From contig CAYMKI010000032.1 of assembly GCA_964390695.1 (NCBI GenBank), positions 1 through 25,071 on the forward strand: a DNA stretch of 25,071 nucleotides, read 5' to 3'. Position numbers and translations under genes: made by a program. This document shows positions 14,551 through 22,339 of this stretch, piece after piece. Under the pieces are notes generated by a model. That model saw only the letters and a list, made by a program, of their open reading frames with translations, was not told where the DNA came from and made no database searches. Every line of letters begins with the position of its first letter. Position 1 is the first letter of the stretch. The stretch comes from CAWACC01 sp964390695. GTDB lineage: Bacteria; Chlamydiota; Chlamydiia; Chlamydiales; Parachlamydiaceae.

Positions 14551-14586
14551 AAAAAAGCCAAAGAGCTTCGGCTCTTTGGCTTATTG
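14551..14586 (+). terminator. UUCG-loop terminator after cdsF
   Basis: AAGCCAAAGAGC (14555-14566), loop TTCG and GCTCTTTGGCTT (14571-14582) form a perfect 12-bp stem with the very stable UUCG tetraloop, preceded by an A-run (14551-14556) and followed by TTATTG. It lies 31 bases after the cdsF stop and before cdsG in the same orientation, so partial termination would leave more needle message than downstream message. Confidence 0.8.
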
Positions 14587-14651
14587 AACATAGAGAAGTG
14601 CTTAAAGAACATCCATCTAGGTATAAGAGGCAGCGATATATGGGAGATAAA

Positions 14652-15083
14652 ATGGCGGAAGAATTTAAAGATGATTTTTCCCTGCTCATAGAGGCGGGAT
14701 TTGTAGCTGTAAAGCAACTCGACGAAATCAGTGCTAATCGCATCTTTCAAGCCGCACAAATCATTAGCCCGCAATCCAGCGCTCCGCAGCTCGGCATCGG
14801 ATATATAGCTCTGAACAAGCTAGAAATCAAGACCGCTACAAAAATTTTTGAAGACATCGTACAGAAAGAACCAGAAAATCATCTTGCGCAAACCTTCCTG
14901 GCCATCTGCTTTTTGCTGACAAAGCCCAAGCGCAGTACAGGGGAAAAGATGATCAAAGACATCATTCAAAAAACCACAGACCCCACCATCAAAGATCTCG
15001 CAAAGCTTTCCTTGGAATGGGCTGCTAAAGATTTAACGAAAGAAAAAGCGCCATTTTTCGCCTCTCAAAAAGACAACGGCTAG
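14652..15083 (+). CDS. cdsG: CdsG, TPR-like needle chaperone
   Basis: A 143-residue helical protein with TPR-like repeats (NRIFQAAQIISPQSSAPQLG, then LGIGYIALNKLEIKTATKIF, then NHLAQTFLAICFLL). Size and position match CT667/CdsG (YscG-like), partner of CdsE in holding needle subunits monomeric in the cytosol. I place the start at 14652 because GGGAG lies five bases upstream. An ATG at 14640 with GAGG nine bases upstream is possible and adds four residues. A longer frame from 14598 begins next to the terminator stem and is unlikely. Confidence 0.82.
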   Translation: MAEEFKDDFSLLIEAGFVAVKQLDEISANRIFQAAQIISPQSSAPQLGIGYIALNKLEIKTATKIFEDIVQKEPENHLAQTFLAICFLLTKPKRSTGEKMIKDIIQKTTDPTIKDLAKLSLEWAAKDLTKEKAPFFASQKDNG

Positions 15084-15174
15084 CGACTCGCTGACCTGCA
15101 CAGTTGGATATACACTTAAAGACAGAAAGGTGTGAACGTGGCTGTTTTAAAATAATTTAATCCAGAGATTAATT

Positions 15175-15861
15175 ATGGAAGAAAAAATAGAAAAAATAAA
15201 AAAAGTTTCCGGCAAGGAAGCTGTAGCTAAAGTCGTCGATGTACAAGAAGAGATACAACGCGTAGCTCCGAATAAGGATAAATTCGACAATTTGATGCAG
15301 CCTCCACCCAAATCTGAAGAGCAGATCACGCAAAAATTCGATCCCTCTAAGAAGACATCCCTCATGGACGAAGTGCGCGAACTGAACTCGGGATCAGACA
15401 AACCGACTCGCGTCACACCGACTGAACTGATAGCTCAGACTGATCAAGTCATCAGTCAAATCGACACTTTAAAATCGCAGCTGTCTCAGCCAGATCTAAG
15501 CATCAAATCATCCGCCGTGCCTTTACTGCGCAATAAGTTATCGCACATCGATGAAAGCATCCGCATAGCCGCTTCTCATGCTGGCACAGAGTTTCCGGAG
15601 GCCCAGGTGGCCCCTGTGCAGCCTAAAGAAAACGCCATCTCTCGCTTCTTAGGATTATTGACAGATGGACAATACAAACTGCAGAGATTGTCTCAAGACG
15701 TAGAAGCGATTTCCGGAACTTCATTAAAGGACATCAACCCGGCCAAATTGTTACTGATGCAGATAAAAGTGGGCCAGGTACAGCAAGAAATAGAATTATT
15801 CACCGCTTTGCTTACGAAATCGCTCGAATCGACCAAAACCATCATGAACGTTCAAGTATAA
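15175..15861 (+). CDS. CT668-like T3S protein of unknown function
   Basis: A 228-residue protein. The N-terminal 85 residues are charged and look flexible (KIEKIKKVSGKEAV, PPPKSEEQITQKF). From about 85 on it is helical with Leu/Ile heptads (IAQTDQVISQIDTLKSQLSQ, LGLLTDGQYKLQRLSQD, KLLLMQIKVGQVQQEIELFT). The C-terminal block LLMQIKVGQVQQEIELFTAL recalls the LLxxQ-type helices of T3S inner-rod/needle-like proteins. Length and place directly before cdsN match Chlamydia CT668 (about 223 residues), whose role is not settled. The start has only a weak ribosome binding site. An inner-rod role is speculation. Confidence 0.75.
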   Translation: MEEKIEKIKKVSGKEAVAKVVDVQEEIQRVAPNKDKFDNLMQPPPKSEEQITQKFDPSKKTSLMDEVRELNSGSDKPTRVTPTELIAQTDQVISQIDTLKSQLSQPDLSIKSSAVPLLRNKLSHIDESIRIAASHAGTEFPEAQVAPVQPKENAISRFLGLLTDGQYKLQRLSQDVEAISGTSLKDINPAKLLLMQIKVGQVQQEIELFTALLTKSLESTKTIMNVQV

Positions 15862-15882
15862 AAAATTACAGCAGGTCAGCGT

Positions 15883-17196
15883 ATGAGCATGGATGACTTT
15901 GATAAATTGATCGGCAGCATCGAAGAATTGCAACTGACAACCGTCAATGGCCGTATCACGGAAGTTGTGGGAATGCTTATCAAAGCCATCATCCCCAACG
16001 TGAAAATCGGCGAGCTCTGCCTTGTCAAACGCGAGGGTGAGCCTTTACGCTGTGAAGTGATCGGCTTTACACGCGAAGAAGTTATTTTGTCGCCTTTGGG
16101 AGAAATGACGGGCATCGGTCCCTCTTCCGAAGTCATACCCACCCATCTCCCATTGCATATCAAAGTAGGCCCTAAATTATTAGGGCGCGTGCTGAATGGG
16201 ATGGGAGAACCTTTGGATGTCAATGTCAAAGGTCCCCTAGAAGTAGACGAAATCTACCCTGTCATACAGGCAGCACCGGATCCTCTCAAGCGAAAGCGCG
16301 TCAGCGAGCCGATTTCGACAGGCGTACGCGCCATCGACTCCATCCTCACTACAGGCTTAGGACAGCGTGTGGGCATCTTTGCCGCTGCCGGCGGAGGTAA
16401 ATCAACCCTATTGGGCATGATCGCCCGCTATGCCGCCGCTGATGTGAACGTCATCAGCTTGATTGGGGAACGGGGACGCGAGCTGCGCGACTTCATAGAG
16501 AAAGATTTGGGACCCGAAGGATTGAAGCGTTCTGTGATCATCGTATCCACATCCGACCAACCTTCGCAACTGCGCTTGAATGCGGCATATGTGGGAACCG
16601 CCATCGCTGAATACTTCAGAGATCAGGGCAAGTCGGTCATTCTGATGATGGACTCTGTAACCCGCTTTGCCAGAGCTTTGCGCGAGATAGGCCTAGCTGC
16701 CGGAGAACCCCCGGCACGAGCAGGCTACACGCCTTCGGTGTTTTCTACCCTGCCGAAGCTGCTGGAACGGGCCGGCAACAACGAAAAAGGATCTATCACG
16801 GCATTTTATACGATCTTGGTCGCTGGCGATGACATGAACGAGCCGGTGGCGGACGAGGTCAGGTCAATTCTGGACGGCCACATCATCCTCTCTGCTGAAT
16901 TGGCGCGCCAATATCACTATCCGGCCATCGATATCCTATCCTCTGCCAGTCGCGTACAGCAGTCGATAGTGCCCAAAGAACATCTTCTGCTATGCAGCAA
17001 AGTCAGGGAAGTGCTGGCCAACTACAAAAAAAACGAGCTGCTGATCAAAATCGGCGAATACAAGCGCGGGCAGGACAAGGCAGGAGATTTCGCTTTAGAC
17101 AACATCGAAAGAGTAAACAAATTTTTAAAGCAAGGTGTAGACGAAAGATGCACGTATCAAGAAACCTTGCAGCTATTAAAAGGGATGTTTAAATAA
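15883..17196 (+). CDS. cdsN: T3S ATPase CdsN (SctN/YscN)
   Basis: A 437-residue FliI/YscN-family ATPase that docks chaperone-substrate pairs at the base of the apparatus, removes the chaperone and helps unfold the substrate. Seen: N-terminal beta-barrel part (to about 90), Walker A AAAGGGKST at 167-175 with Lys173, the GERGRE block at 195-200 with the catalytic Glu196, Walker B ILMMD with Asp257 followed by SVTRFARALREIGLAAGEPP, the family signature, and the C-terminal helical domain (from about 350). No disrupting change is seen and length is typical (about 440). It starts 21 bases after the CT668-like gene and ends eight bases before cdsO, so the three are probably co-transcribed. Confidence 0.98.
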   Translation: MSMDDFDKLIGSIEELQLTTVNGRITEVVGMLIKAIIPNVKIGELCLVKREGEPLRCEVIGFTREEVILSPLGEMTGIGPSSEVIPTHLPLHIKVGPKLLGRVLNGMGEPLDVNVKGPLEVDEIYPVIQAAPDPLKRKRVSEPISTGVRAIDSILTTGLGQRVGIFAAAGGGKSTLLGMIARYAAADVNVISLIGERGRELRDFIEKDLGPEGLKRSVIIVSTSDQPSQLRLNAAYVGTAIAEYFRDQGKSVILMMDSVTRFARALREIGLAAGEPPARAGYTPSVFSTLPKLLERAGNNEKGSITAFYTILVAGDDMNEPVADEVRSILDGHIILSAELARQYHYPAIDILSSASRVQQSIVPKEHLLLCSKVREVLANYKKNELLIKIGEYKRGQDKAGDFALDNIERVNKFLKQGVDERCTYQETLQLLKGMFK

Positions 17197-17204
17197 AGGC
17201 TGAC

Positions 17205-17693
17205 ATGGCAACCGTATACCCTCTGAAACAAGTTCTAGAAGTTAAAAACAAGCGAGTGGAAGACGCGGAGAAGGTTGTTGTCGAAAAAAAAAGAGTGCTG
17301 GAAGCGGAAAAGAAAAAACTGGCTGAAAGGGAAGCTGAGCGGGACAAAGCCAAGGCCCATCACGATGCCAAGCTAAGCCAGTTAAGACAAGAGCTCGACC
17401 ACGGCACGACGACAGATAAAATCATCCAGATGAAAGTCTACCTTAAAATCGCCAAAGAGCGCGTGCAAGTCGAAGAAAAAAAAGTCAAAGACCAAAGGGA
17501 TCAGGTAGAAAAAGCCGCTAAAGACCTGCAGATGGCCGAGCTGGAATTACGCATGAAGCGGCAAGAAGTCGACAAGCTGGAAACACATAAGAAAGACTGG
17601 CTCAAGCAGATGCGCAAAGAAGAAGAAATAATAGAAGGCCGGGAGCAAGACGAACTGGGAACAATCATTTTTAGTTCCAAACACCGAAGATGA
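17205..17693 (+). CDS. cdsO: T3S stalk protein CdsO (SctO/YscO, FliJ-like)
   Basis: A 162-residue protein that is almost wholly a two-helix coiled coil, very rich in Lys, Glu, Asp and Gln (VEDAEKVVVEKKRVLEAEKK, then KVKDQRDQVEKAAKDL). This is the plan of YscO/FliJ, which sits in the central pore of the ATPase hexamer and links it to the export gate. Its place immediately after cdsN, with eight bases between, matches CT670. The C-terminal EGREQDELGTIIFSSKHRR has the conserved E.DELG block common in SctO proteins. Confidence 0.92.
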   Translation: MATVYPLKQVLEVKNKRVEDAEKVVVEKKRVLEAEKKKLAEREAERDKAKAHHDAKLSQLRQELDHGTTTDKIIQMKVYLKIAKERVQVEEKKVKDQRDQVEKAAKDLQMAELELRMKRQEVDKLETHKKDWLKQMRKEEEIIEGREQDELGTIIFSSKHRR

Positions 17694-17741
17694 TGACACT
17701 AATTACGGCCTGTACCCACAATCATTTAAAGGAGTATTTAT

Positions 17742-18731
17742 ATGATTAATCCTGATAACAATACTATCAATCGAATACCATCAGACGACGAAGGCTCGCA
17801 CGAAGAACACCCCATCACCCCTGTGAATTTGACCAATAAGCCCTCCAAAGACTTTAAAAAAATCCTAGGCAAAGGCTCAAAAGAGGGTAAAGACGACGAG
17901 AGAAAGAAATCCCCGGCCAATTTGTTCGCTCAAGAACAGGCGCACGCAGATTTCAACACCGAGGAGCTCGCGATAAAATCCGATAAAGAGGAGGCAGAAA
18001 GAGCCAGTGAAGGTGTAGCTTCGATCTTTGATCTCCAGGTAAAGTCCGAAAGCAAAGATTTCCACGAGGCCCAAGCTGCAGCAAAAGTAGAGTCCCCCAG
18101 CGATCTGTTTAAAAGGATGTCAACCCCCAGGACAACCCGACCCGATGCCTATAAAAAAGCAGGGGTGTCTCCTTCTGAACTCTCAAAGCATCAAACACCC
18201 GACCGCTATAACCATGAACAGATGGATTTGTCTTATGTCAATCCCCTGGCTTTACAATCTCAATTGGCTGCAAGCCAAGCCAACACCTCTGCCATAGATA
18301 CAAAAGTCCAGCAACCAGCAGGAGTCGATGCTAACATGGCGCTGATGGTGAAGCAGATCGAAGATTTAATCAAAAAGATGTACACAGTAAAAACACCAGG
18401 ACAAACGGACTTGGTGATGCTTATAAATAAACCTGACCATCTATTTAATGACGCTAAAATCACAGTGAGTTCTTTTGATTCAGCCAAAGGGCAGATTAAT
18501 ATTTCCATTGAAAACTTAACCCAACAAGCGCAAAAAGTCATCGAATTAGACAAAAATAAAAAAGCCTTACTAGATGAACTCGAGCAAAAAGGCTATACGG
18601 TGCAGATCTTTACGGCAACGACATCAAAAATCGAAAACGTGGCCATATCCGAACAAGCTACCCATCATGATAGAGAACAGCAAGAAGAGGATGGGTCTTC
18701 CGAGCGTCGACATCCTCGAGAGCAAGCCTAA
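17742..18731 (+). CDS. cdsP: T3S needle-length/substrate-switch protein CdsP
   Basis: A 329-residue protein behind AAAGGAG. The first 190 residues are hydrophilic and disorder-like, rich in Asp, Glu, Lys, Ser and Pro. Residues about 199-300 form a compact domain (MALMVKQIEDLIKKMYTVK, then LMLINKPDHLFNDAKITV, GQINISIENLTQQAQKV and a final helix) that fits the C-terminal T3S4/FliK-like domain of YscP/HpaP proteins, which senses needle length and switches substrate class. The last 25 residues are charged. CT671 of Chlamydia is somewhat shorter (about 283). The position between cdsO and cdsQ is as expected. Confidence 0.85.
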   Translation: MINPDNNTINRIPSDDEGSHEEHPITPVNLTNKPSKDFKKILGKGSKEGKDDERKKSPANLFAQEQAHADFNTEELAIKSDKEEAERASEGVASIFDLQVKSESKDFHEAQAAAKVESPSDLFKRMSTPRTTRPDAYKKAGVSPSELSKHQTPDRYNHEQMDLSYVNPLALQSQLAASQANTSAIDTKVQQPAGVDANMALMVKQIEDLIKKMYTVKTPGQTDLVMLINKPDHLFNDAKITVSSFDSAKGQINISIENLTQQAQKVIELDKNKKALLDELEQKGYTVQIFTATTSKIENVAISEQATHHDREQQEEDGSSERRHPREQA

Positions 18732-18740
18732 ACGAAACAG

Positions 18741-18772
18741 TTCAGATACTCCCCTTTCGTCGGGGTATCTGA
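18741..18772 (+). terminator. Hairpin after cdsP
   Basis: TTCAGATACTCCC (18741-18753) and GGGGTATCTGAA (ending 18772) form a stem of 12-13 bp with one G-T pair and a short loop, nine bases after the cdsP stop. There is no clear T-run, so it may only partly terminate. With the promoter-like site at 18862 it suggests that cdsQ has its own transcript. Confidence 0.6.
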
Positions 18773-18861
18773 AATAAAACAGTTCTTACGTCTCTAATTT
18801 CATCATCAGCTGAATTCTTTATCTAGTCGTATCATTTATTAACACGATGTGCGAATTTGAA

Positions 18862-18950
18862 TTGTCAAAGTGAATTGAAATGTGGTAACTTAGTACTAAG
18901 TATGACGCTCGACTTTGGAACATTTTTTAACTCCCTAATGCAAAGTCGAG
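18862..18950 (+). promoter_or_regulatory. Promoter and operator-like palindromes before cdsQ
   Basis: TTGTCA (18862-18867) and TAACTT (18886-18891) are 18 bases apart and could be a weak primary-sigma promoter. A perfect 14-base palindrome, ACTTAGTACTAAGT (18888-18901), overlaps the -10 box and the likely start point. A second inverted repeat, CTCGACTTTG (18908-18917) and CAAAGTCGAG (18941-18950), lies in the leader with a 23-base spacer. Together they read like a regulated promoter; no known regulator box is recognised. Confidence 0.4.
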
Positions 18951-18979
18951 ATGGTAAAATTTAACAACTTGAGATAGAT

Positions 18980-20335
18980 GTGAATACAGTGCAAGCAACT
19001 CCTTATGACTGGCTGAAAGAACTTCCTTTATCCGTTTTTCAACTGGACGAAAAGCCATTATTTGGCACGCCCCCGCCTTTCCCTTGGGAAGATTTTGCTA
19101 AAGCCCTTTCTAAAGCCCTAGATTGCAAAGAAGTAAAATTAGAACCCAAGGATATGCAGTGGAGAGAATCCGGCGCATTACTAGCAGGGCTTGGGGGTAC
19201 TCCAGAGTCGTATGCAATACAGTTTTCTGAAGTTGAAGGGACGCTTTACTGGGTTATGCCCTCGGATCAAATTCAGGACTTGATGACAGTCATGCTGGGA
19301 GCTCCAGCCCCCTTATTTGATACTCTTGAAGATGGATTTTCAGAGGGTTTTTATCTTTTCGTTTTAAGCCAAGTGCTTAAAACCTTCAACGAAACCAAAC
19401 TGCCCACGCACCTGGGCGCATCCTTAGAAGGCAAAAAGACGCCTCCCGCGGAGACAACCTTTTGCATAGATATCGCTTTTAGTCTAAAAGGCAAAGACTT
19501 CAAAGGCAGGTTGGTCATCAGCGAGACTTTGAGAAAAGCCTGGAGAGAAAAATTTGCCGAGAGAAGGCTCGACTTCATCACAAGGCATCCTTTAGCAGCT
19601 AAAATTACTGTGCCCATTCATTTCGAAATAGGCAAAACCCAGTTGCACGCCTCTGAAGTAAAACAGATGAGTGCCGGAGATTTTTTGATCCTAGACTCCT
19701 GCTCATATGAACCCGATACAGATAAATGCCGTCTGATGTTAACTCTGGAGGGAAGGCCTTTGTTTAGAGCAAGGCTTAAACAGGGCAGCTTAAAAATATT
19801 AGAATTTCCATTGTTAGAGGAGAATTTTTCTATGAAAAATGCAGAAGAAGGCAACGAAGAACACGAAGACAGCGAATTTGAAGATTTTGACACCGAGCAC
19901 GAAGAGACAGACTTCGAAGACTTCACTGAAGAAGAAACTGAGACCGAAGAAACTGAGACTGAAGAGACATTTGAAGAGACTGAAGAGGAAGAACTCGAAG
20001 AGACTGAAGTAGAAACCGAAGAGGATGTTGAAGAAGAAGAAGAAGAAGAAGCCTCGGAATCAGAAGAAAAATCTGCTTCTAAGCTAGCAGCAGAGCCTGC
20101 AACCAAAGAAGAGAAACACCATATTGCCGACTTCCCCTTAAATGTCGTTATCGAAATCGGACGTGTTCAGCTTAGCGTACAAAAACTCATGGAGCTCCAA
20201 CCCGGAAATATGCTCGAAGTGGATTTGCATCCAGAAAATGGCGTTGACTTAGTCGTGAATGGAAAAAGAATCGGCAAAGGCGAACTTTTACGCGTGGGTG
20301 AGACGCTAGGCGTTAGAATTCTGGATATTGGATAA
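18980..20335 (+). CDS. cdsQ: T3S cytosolic ring protein CdsQ (SctQ/YscQ)
   Basis: A 451-residue SctQ protein of the sorting platform/C-ring. It begins with GTG; only a weak GAG lies upstream, and no in-frame ATG fits better. Residues 1-200 are the family N-terminal domain. About 207-282 is a first SpoA/FliN-like domain (ITVPIHFEIGKTQLHASEVK). Residues 285-375 are an extreme acidic insert of Glu, Thr, Asp and Ser. About 380-451 is the second SpoA domain (PLNVVIEIGRVQLSVQKLME, then GVDLVVNGKRIGKGEL). Chlamydia CT672 is about 373 residues, so the acidic insert accounts for much of the extra length. The gene follows cdsP by 248 bases with promoter-like sequence between. Confidence 0.94.
   Translation: MNTVQATPYDWLKELPLSVFQLDEKPLFGTPPPFPWEDFAKALSKALDCKEVKLEPKDMQWRESGALLAGLGGTPESYAIQFSEVEGTLYWVMPSDQIQDLMTVMLGAPAPLFDTLEDGFSEGFYLFVLSQVLKTFNETKLPTHLGASLEGKKTPPAETTFCIDIAFSLKGKDFKGRLVISETLRKAWREKFAERRLDFITRHPLAAKITVPIHFEIGKTQLHASEVKQMSAGDFLILDSCSYEPDTDKCRLMLTLEGRPLFRARLKQGSLKILEFPLLEENFSMKNAEEGNEEHEDSEFEDFDTEHEETDFEDFTEEETETEETETEETFEETEEEELEETEVETEEDVEEEEEEEASESEEKSASKLAAEPATKEEKHHIADFPLNVVIEIGRVQLSVQKLMELQPGNMLEVDLHPENGVDLVVNGKRIGKGELLRVGETLGVRILDIG
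19816..20335 (+). promoter_or_regulatory. Internal translation start inside cdsQ (SctQ-C form)
   Basis: AGAGGAG at 19816-19822 lies nine bases before an in-frame ATG at 19832 (Met285), with an A/T-rich spacer. This is a better start signal than that of full-length cdsQ. Translation from here would give a 167-residue protein holding the acidic insert and the C-terminal SpoA domain, starting exactly at the domain boundary. Internal starts making SctQ-C are known in Yersinia, Salmonella SPI-2 and Shigella. That it is used here is inference. Confidence 0.55.
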
Positions 20336-20474
20336 AAGCCAGCCGTTTCCGCCATAAAAAATCACGAGCCTCAGAATGGGGCGAAAGACGGTAGCCCAGG
20401 GGAAGGGCGGCCCCAAAGGGGTAACGCGCCCCTGGGTAAATGCAGATTTAGCGGGAACTGCTGGATAAAAGCCA
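20329..20474. repeat. Direct-repeat-flanked palindromic element
   Basis: TGGATAAAAGCCA occurs at 20329-20341, overlapping the cdsQ stop, and again at 20462-20474. Between them lie 120 bases with CCCAGGGG (20395-20402) and CCCCTGGG (20429-20436) as a hairpin and CCCCAAAGGGG in its loop. This hairpin resembles the REP-like repeats near 10850 and 13400. The direct repeats could be a target duplication or could come from a small duplication. Confidence 0.5.
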
Positions 20475-20584
20475 ACTCATGACCCTCATATAATCTCATG
20501 CAGTTATACTATGAGGTTTTATCTTGCAGGGTTTGTTTCGCTTGTGCGACATTCAGAGCTTTGGCTAAGCGAAATTCCAGCAAT

Positions 20585-20614
20585 TTCAAATGTTCATACT
20601 GTTTGGGGTATAAT
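20585..20614 (+). promoter_or_regulatory. Promoter-like site before pkn5
   Basis: TATAAT at 20609-20614 is preceded at 18 bases by TTCAAA (20585-20590). It lies about 20 bases before the preferred pkn5 start, so the leader would be very short. The upstream in-frame stretch from 20511 would span this promoter, which argues for the later start. Confidence 0.4.
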
Positions 20615-20633
20615 AAACCAATTCGTAAAACCT

Positions 20634-22238
20634 ATGGCTGAAGACTCTTTTCACACCCAACCTATTCCTTCCGGCAAACAGCCAGAAAGTGCTGATCAGG
20701 ATCTCCCTCCCATTCCAAAGTTCATAGGCCCGTATAGGATCGAAACGTTATTGCAGCGCGGGGGTATGAGTTTGCTGTATTTAGGCTCTCATCCTGAAAC
20801 CAAAGAACCCGTGACCATCAAAGTTCTCTCTCAAAAATATCTTTCCAATCCTGAAGTGGTAAAGCGTTTTCTCAATGAAGCCGAGATTATCGCCATGGCT
20901 GACCACCCTAACATCGTCAAGCTATTCGGCTATGGCGAATGGGCTGAAGGCTTGTATATTGCCATGGAATTTATACAAGGGATTTCTCTACGGCAGTATC
21001 TGCTGCAAAGTCCAGCTTCTTTAAAAAAATCGCTAGAAATAATTCTGGATATCTCCTACGCCCTCTGCCATTTGCATACACACGGTGTTATCCATCGCGA
21101 CTTAAAACCTGAAAATATCCTCATCACCGAATCAGGGGTCATTAAAGTCATCGATTTCGGCATCTCTCAACTGCTATCAGAACATCGCGAGGTGGGATCC
21201 GAAGCTAAACAGCGCATTATCGGCACGCCGATATACATGAGCCCGGAACAAAAAGAGCAACCGGAAACAGTTTCCTACCCTTCAGACATCTATTCTCTCG
21301 GAATCATCGCCTATGAACTGATCTTAGGAAAGCTCTGCCATGGCCAAGTCCACTTGGGTCTGATGCCCAAAGGCGTGCAAAAGATCCTCACCAAAACCCT
21401 GCAATTTAATCCGAAAGACCGCTATCATGATATCGTGGATTTCATCGCTGACATCACCTCCTATCTGCATTCTTCCACCCTGCAAAAAGAAAAAAAGCCA
21501 GGCGACAAGATCAGCGAGTTTTCAGAAAGCCTTCAGCATGCTCAAGGGTGGCTATTGCCGCATGCAGCTCCGGAATGGGCTGATGTTTCCTTAGGAATGG
21601 CCTTGCATAAAAGTTTCGATTTGTGGGGCCTTTACTATGATTTCTTAAGCTTACCTCATAACACCTATGGAATCATATTAAGTGAATCTTCAAAACATGG
21701 GCCCGAAGGCATTTTGCATATTGCTGCTGTCAAAGGCATGGTCAAAGCCTTAATGCCGCTTGCAATAAATCCTGCCGAGCTTGCTACAGCATTGAATGGC
21801 ATTTTAGCCGCAGAACCTAGCGATCAGCCCTACGGCTTCAGCTATCTAGTGCTTGCGCCTGAAGAGATGCAGTTAAAGTTCATCTCCTGCCACTTGAGCC
21901 ATCTTTACAGTTTTTCTCCCCAGGATAGGATCACTAAGCATATGCATGTAGAAAATTTGAGCCTGGGGATAGATCGGCATGTCCACTTTCATCATCTGAC
22001 ACTCCCCTGGCAACAAGATCTTATACTTATATTGACTAAATTCACCCCTCCTTTTGTGCATGTAGAAGAAGAACATGAACTACTACAACCTATCTTGGAT
22101 GAAATTTTGCATGAAAATAGTCACGAATCCCCCCAAAAGATCGCAGAGTTGATTCAGCGGAAAATCAGCCTGTCTTCCCTTAGCCATTTAAAAGATCGCG
22201 CTTTTATTTTGATGTGCATCAAGCTCAAAGCACTATAA
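20634..22238 (+). CDS. pkn5: Ser/Thr protein kinase Pkn5
   Basis: A 534-residue Hanks-type kinase when started at ATG 20634 (MAEDSF). An in-frame ATG at 20511 would add 41 residues, but they resemble no kinase leader and overlap a promoter-like site. Neither start has a clear ribosome binding site. The kinase domain spans about 28-290: Gly-loop LQRGGMS (weakened), Lys63 in VTIKVL, His-Arg-Asp 154-156 in HRDLKPEN, Asp-Phe-Gly 174-176, and GTPIYMSPEQ. All catalytic residues are present. The C-terminal 240 residues have no recognised domain and lack a membrane segment. It follows cdsQ as CT673 does; Chlamydia Pkn5 (489 aa) is reported to be a T3S substrate. It may modify T3S parts or host proteins. 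Confidence 0.92.
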   Translation: MAEDSFHTQPIPSGKQPESADQDLPPIPKFIGPYRIETLLQRGGMSLLYLGSHPETKEPVTIKVLSQKYLSNPEVVKRFLNEAEIIAMADHPNIVKLFGYGEWAEGLYIAMEFIQGISLRQYLLQSPASLKKSLEIILDISYALCHLHTHGVIHRDLKPENILITESGVIKVIDFGISQLLSEHREVGSEAKQRIIGTPIYMSPEQKEQPETVSYPSDIYSLGIIAYELILGKLCHGQVHLGLMPKGVQKILTKTLQFNPKDRYHDIVDFIADITSYLHSSTLQKEKKPGDKISEFSESLQHAQGWLLPHAAPEWADVSLGMALHKSFDLWGLYYDFLSLPHNTYGIILSESSKHGPEGILHIAAVKGMVKALMPLAINPAELATALNGILAAEPSDQPYGFSYLVLAPEEMQLKFISCHLSHLYSFSPQDRITKHMHVENLSLGIDRHVHFHHLTLPWQQDLILILTKFTPPFVHVEEEHELLQPILDEILHENSHESPQKIAELIQRKISLSSLSHLKDRAFILMCIKLKAL

Positions 22239-22339
22239 AAAATTATTTCTTTACTCTGAATTAGGTTCCTGACATAGTGGTTTTGTGCTTAATTTTGCGT
22301 ATATATGTCCCAATTAACTGAACATAAGGAGATATTAGC

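Noticed and set aside
19618..20106. Ser-rich protein on the minus strand
   Set aside because: It is the reverse reading of the Glu/Thr-rich tract of cdsQ; runs of GAA/GAG give Ser/Phe codons on the other strand.
20511..20633. Upstream start of pkn5 adding 41 residues
   Set aside because: The extension overlaps a promoter-like TATAAT and has no ribosome binding site; the kinase leader starts well at 20634. Not fully excluded.
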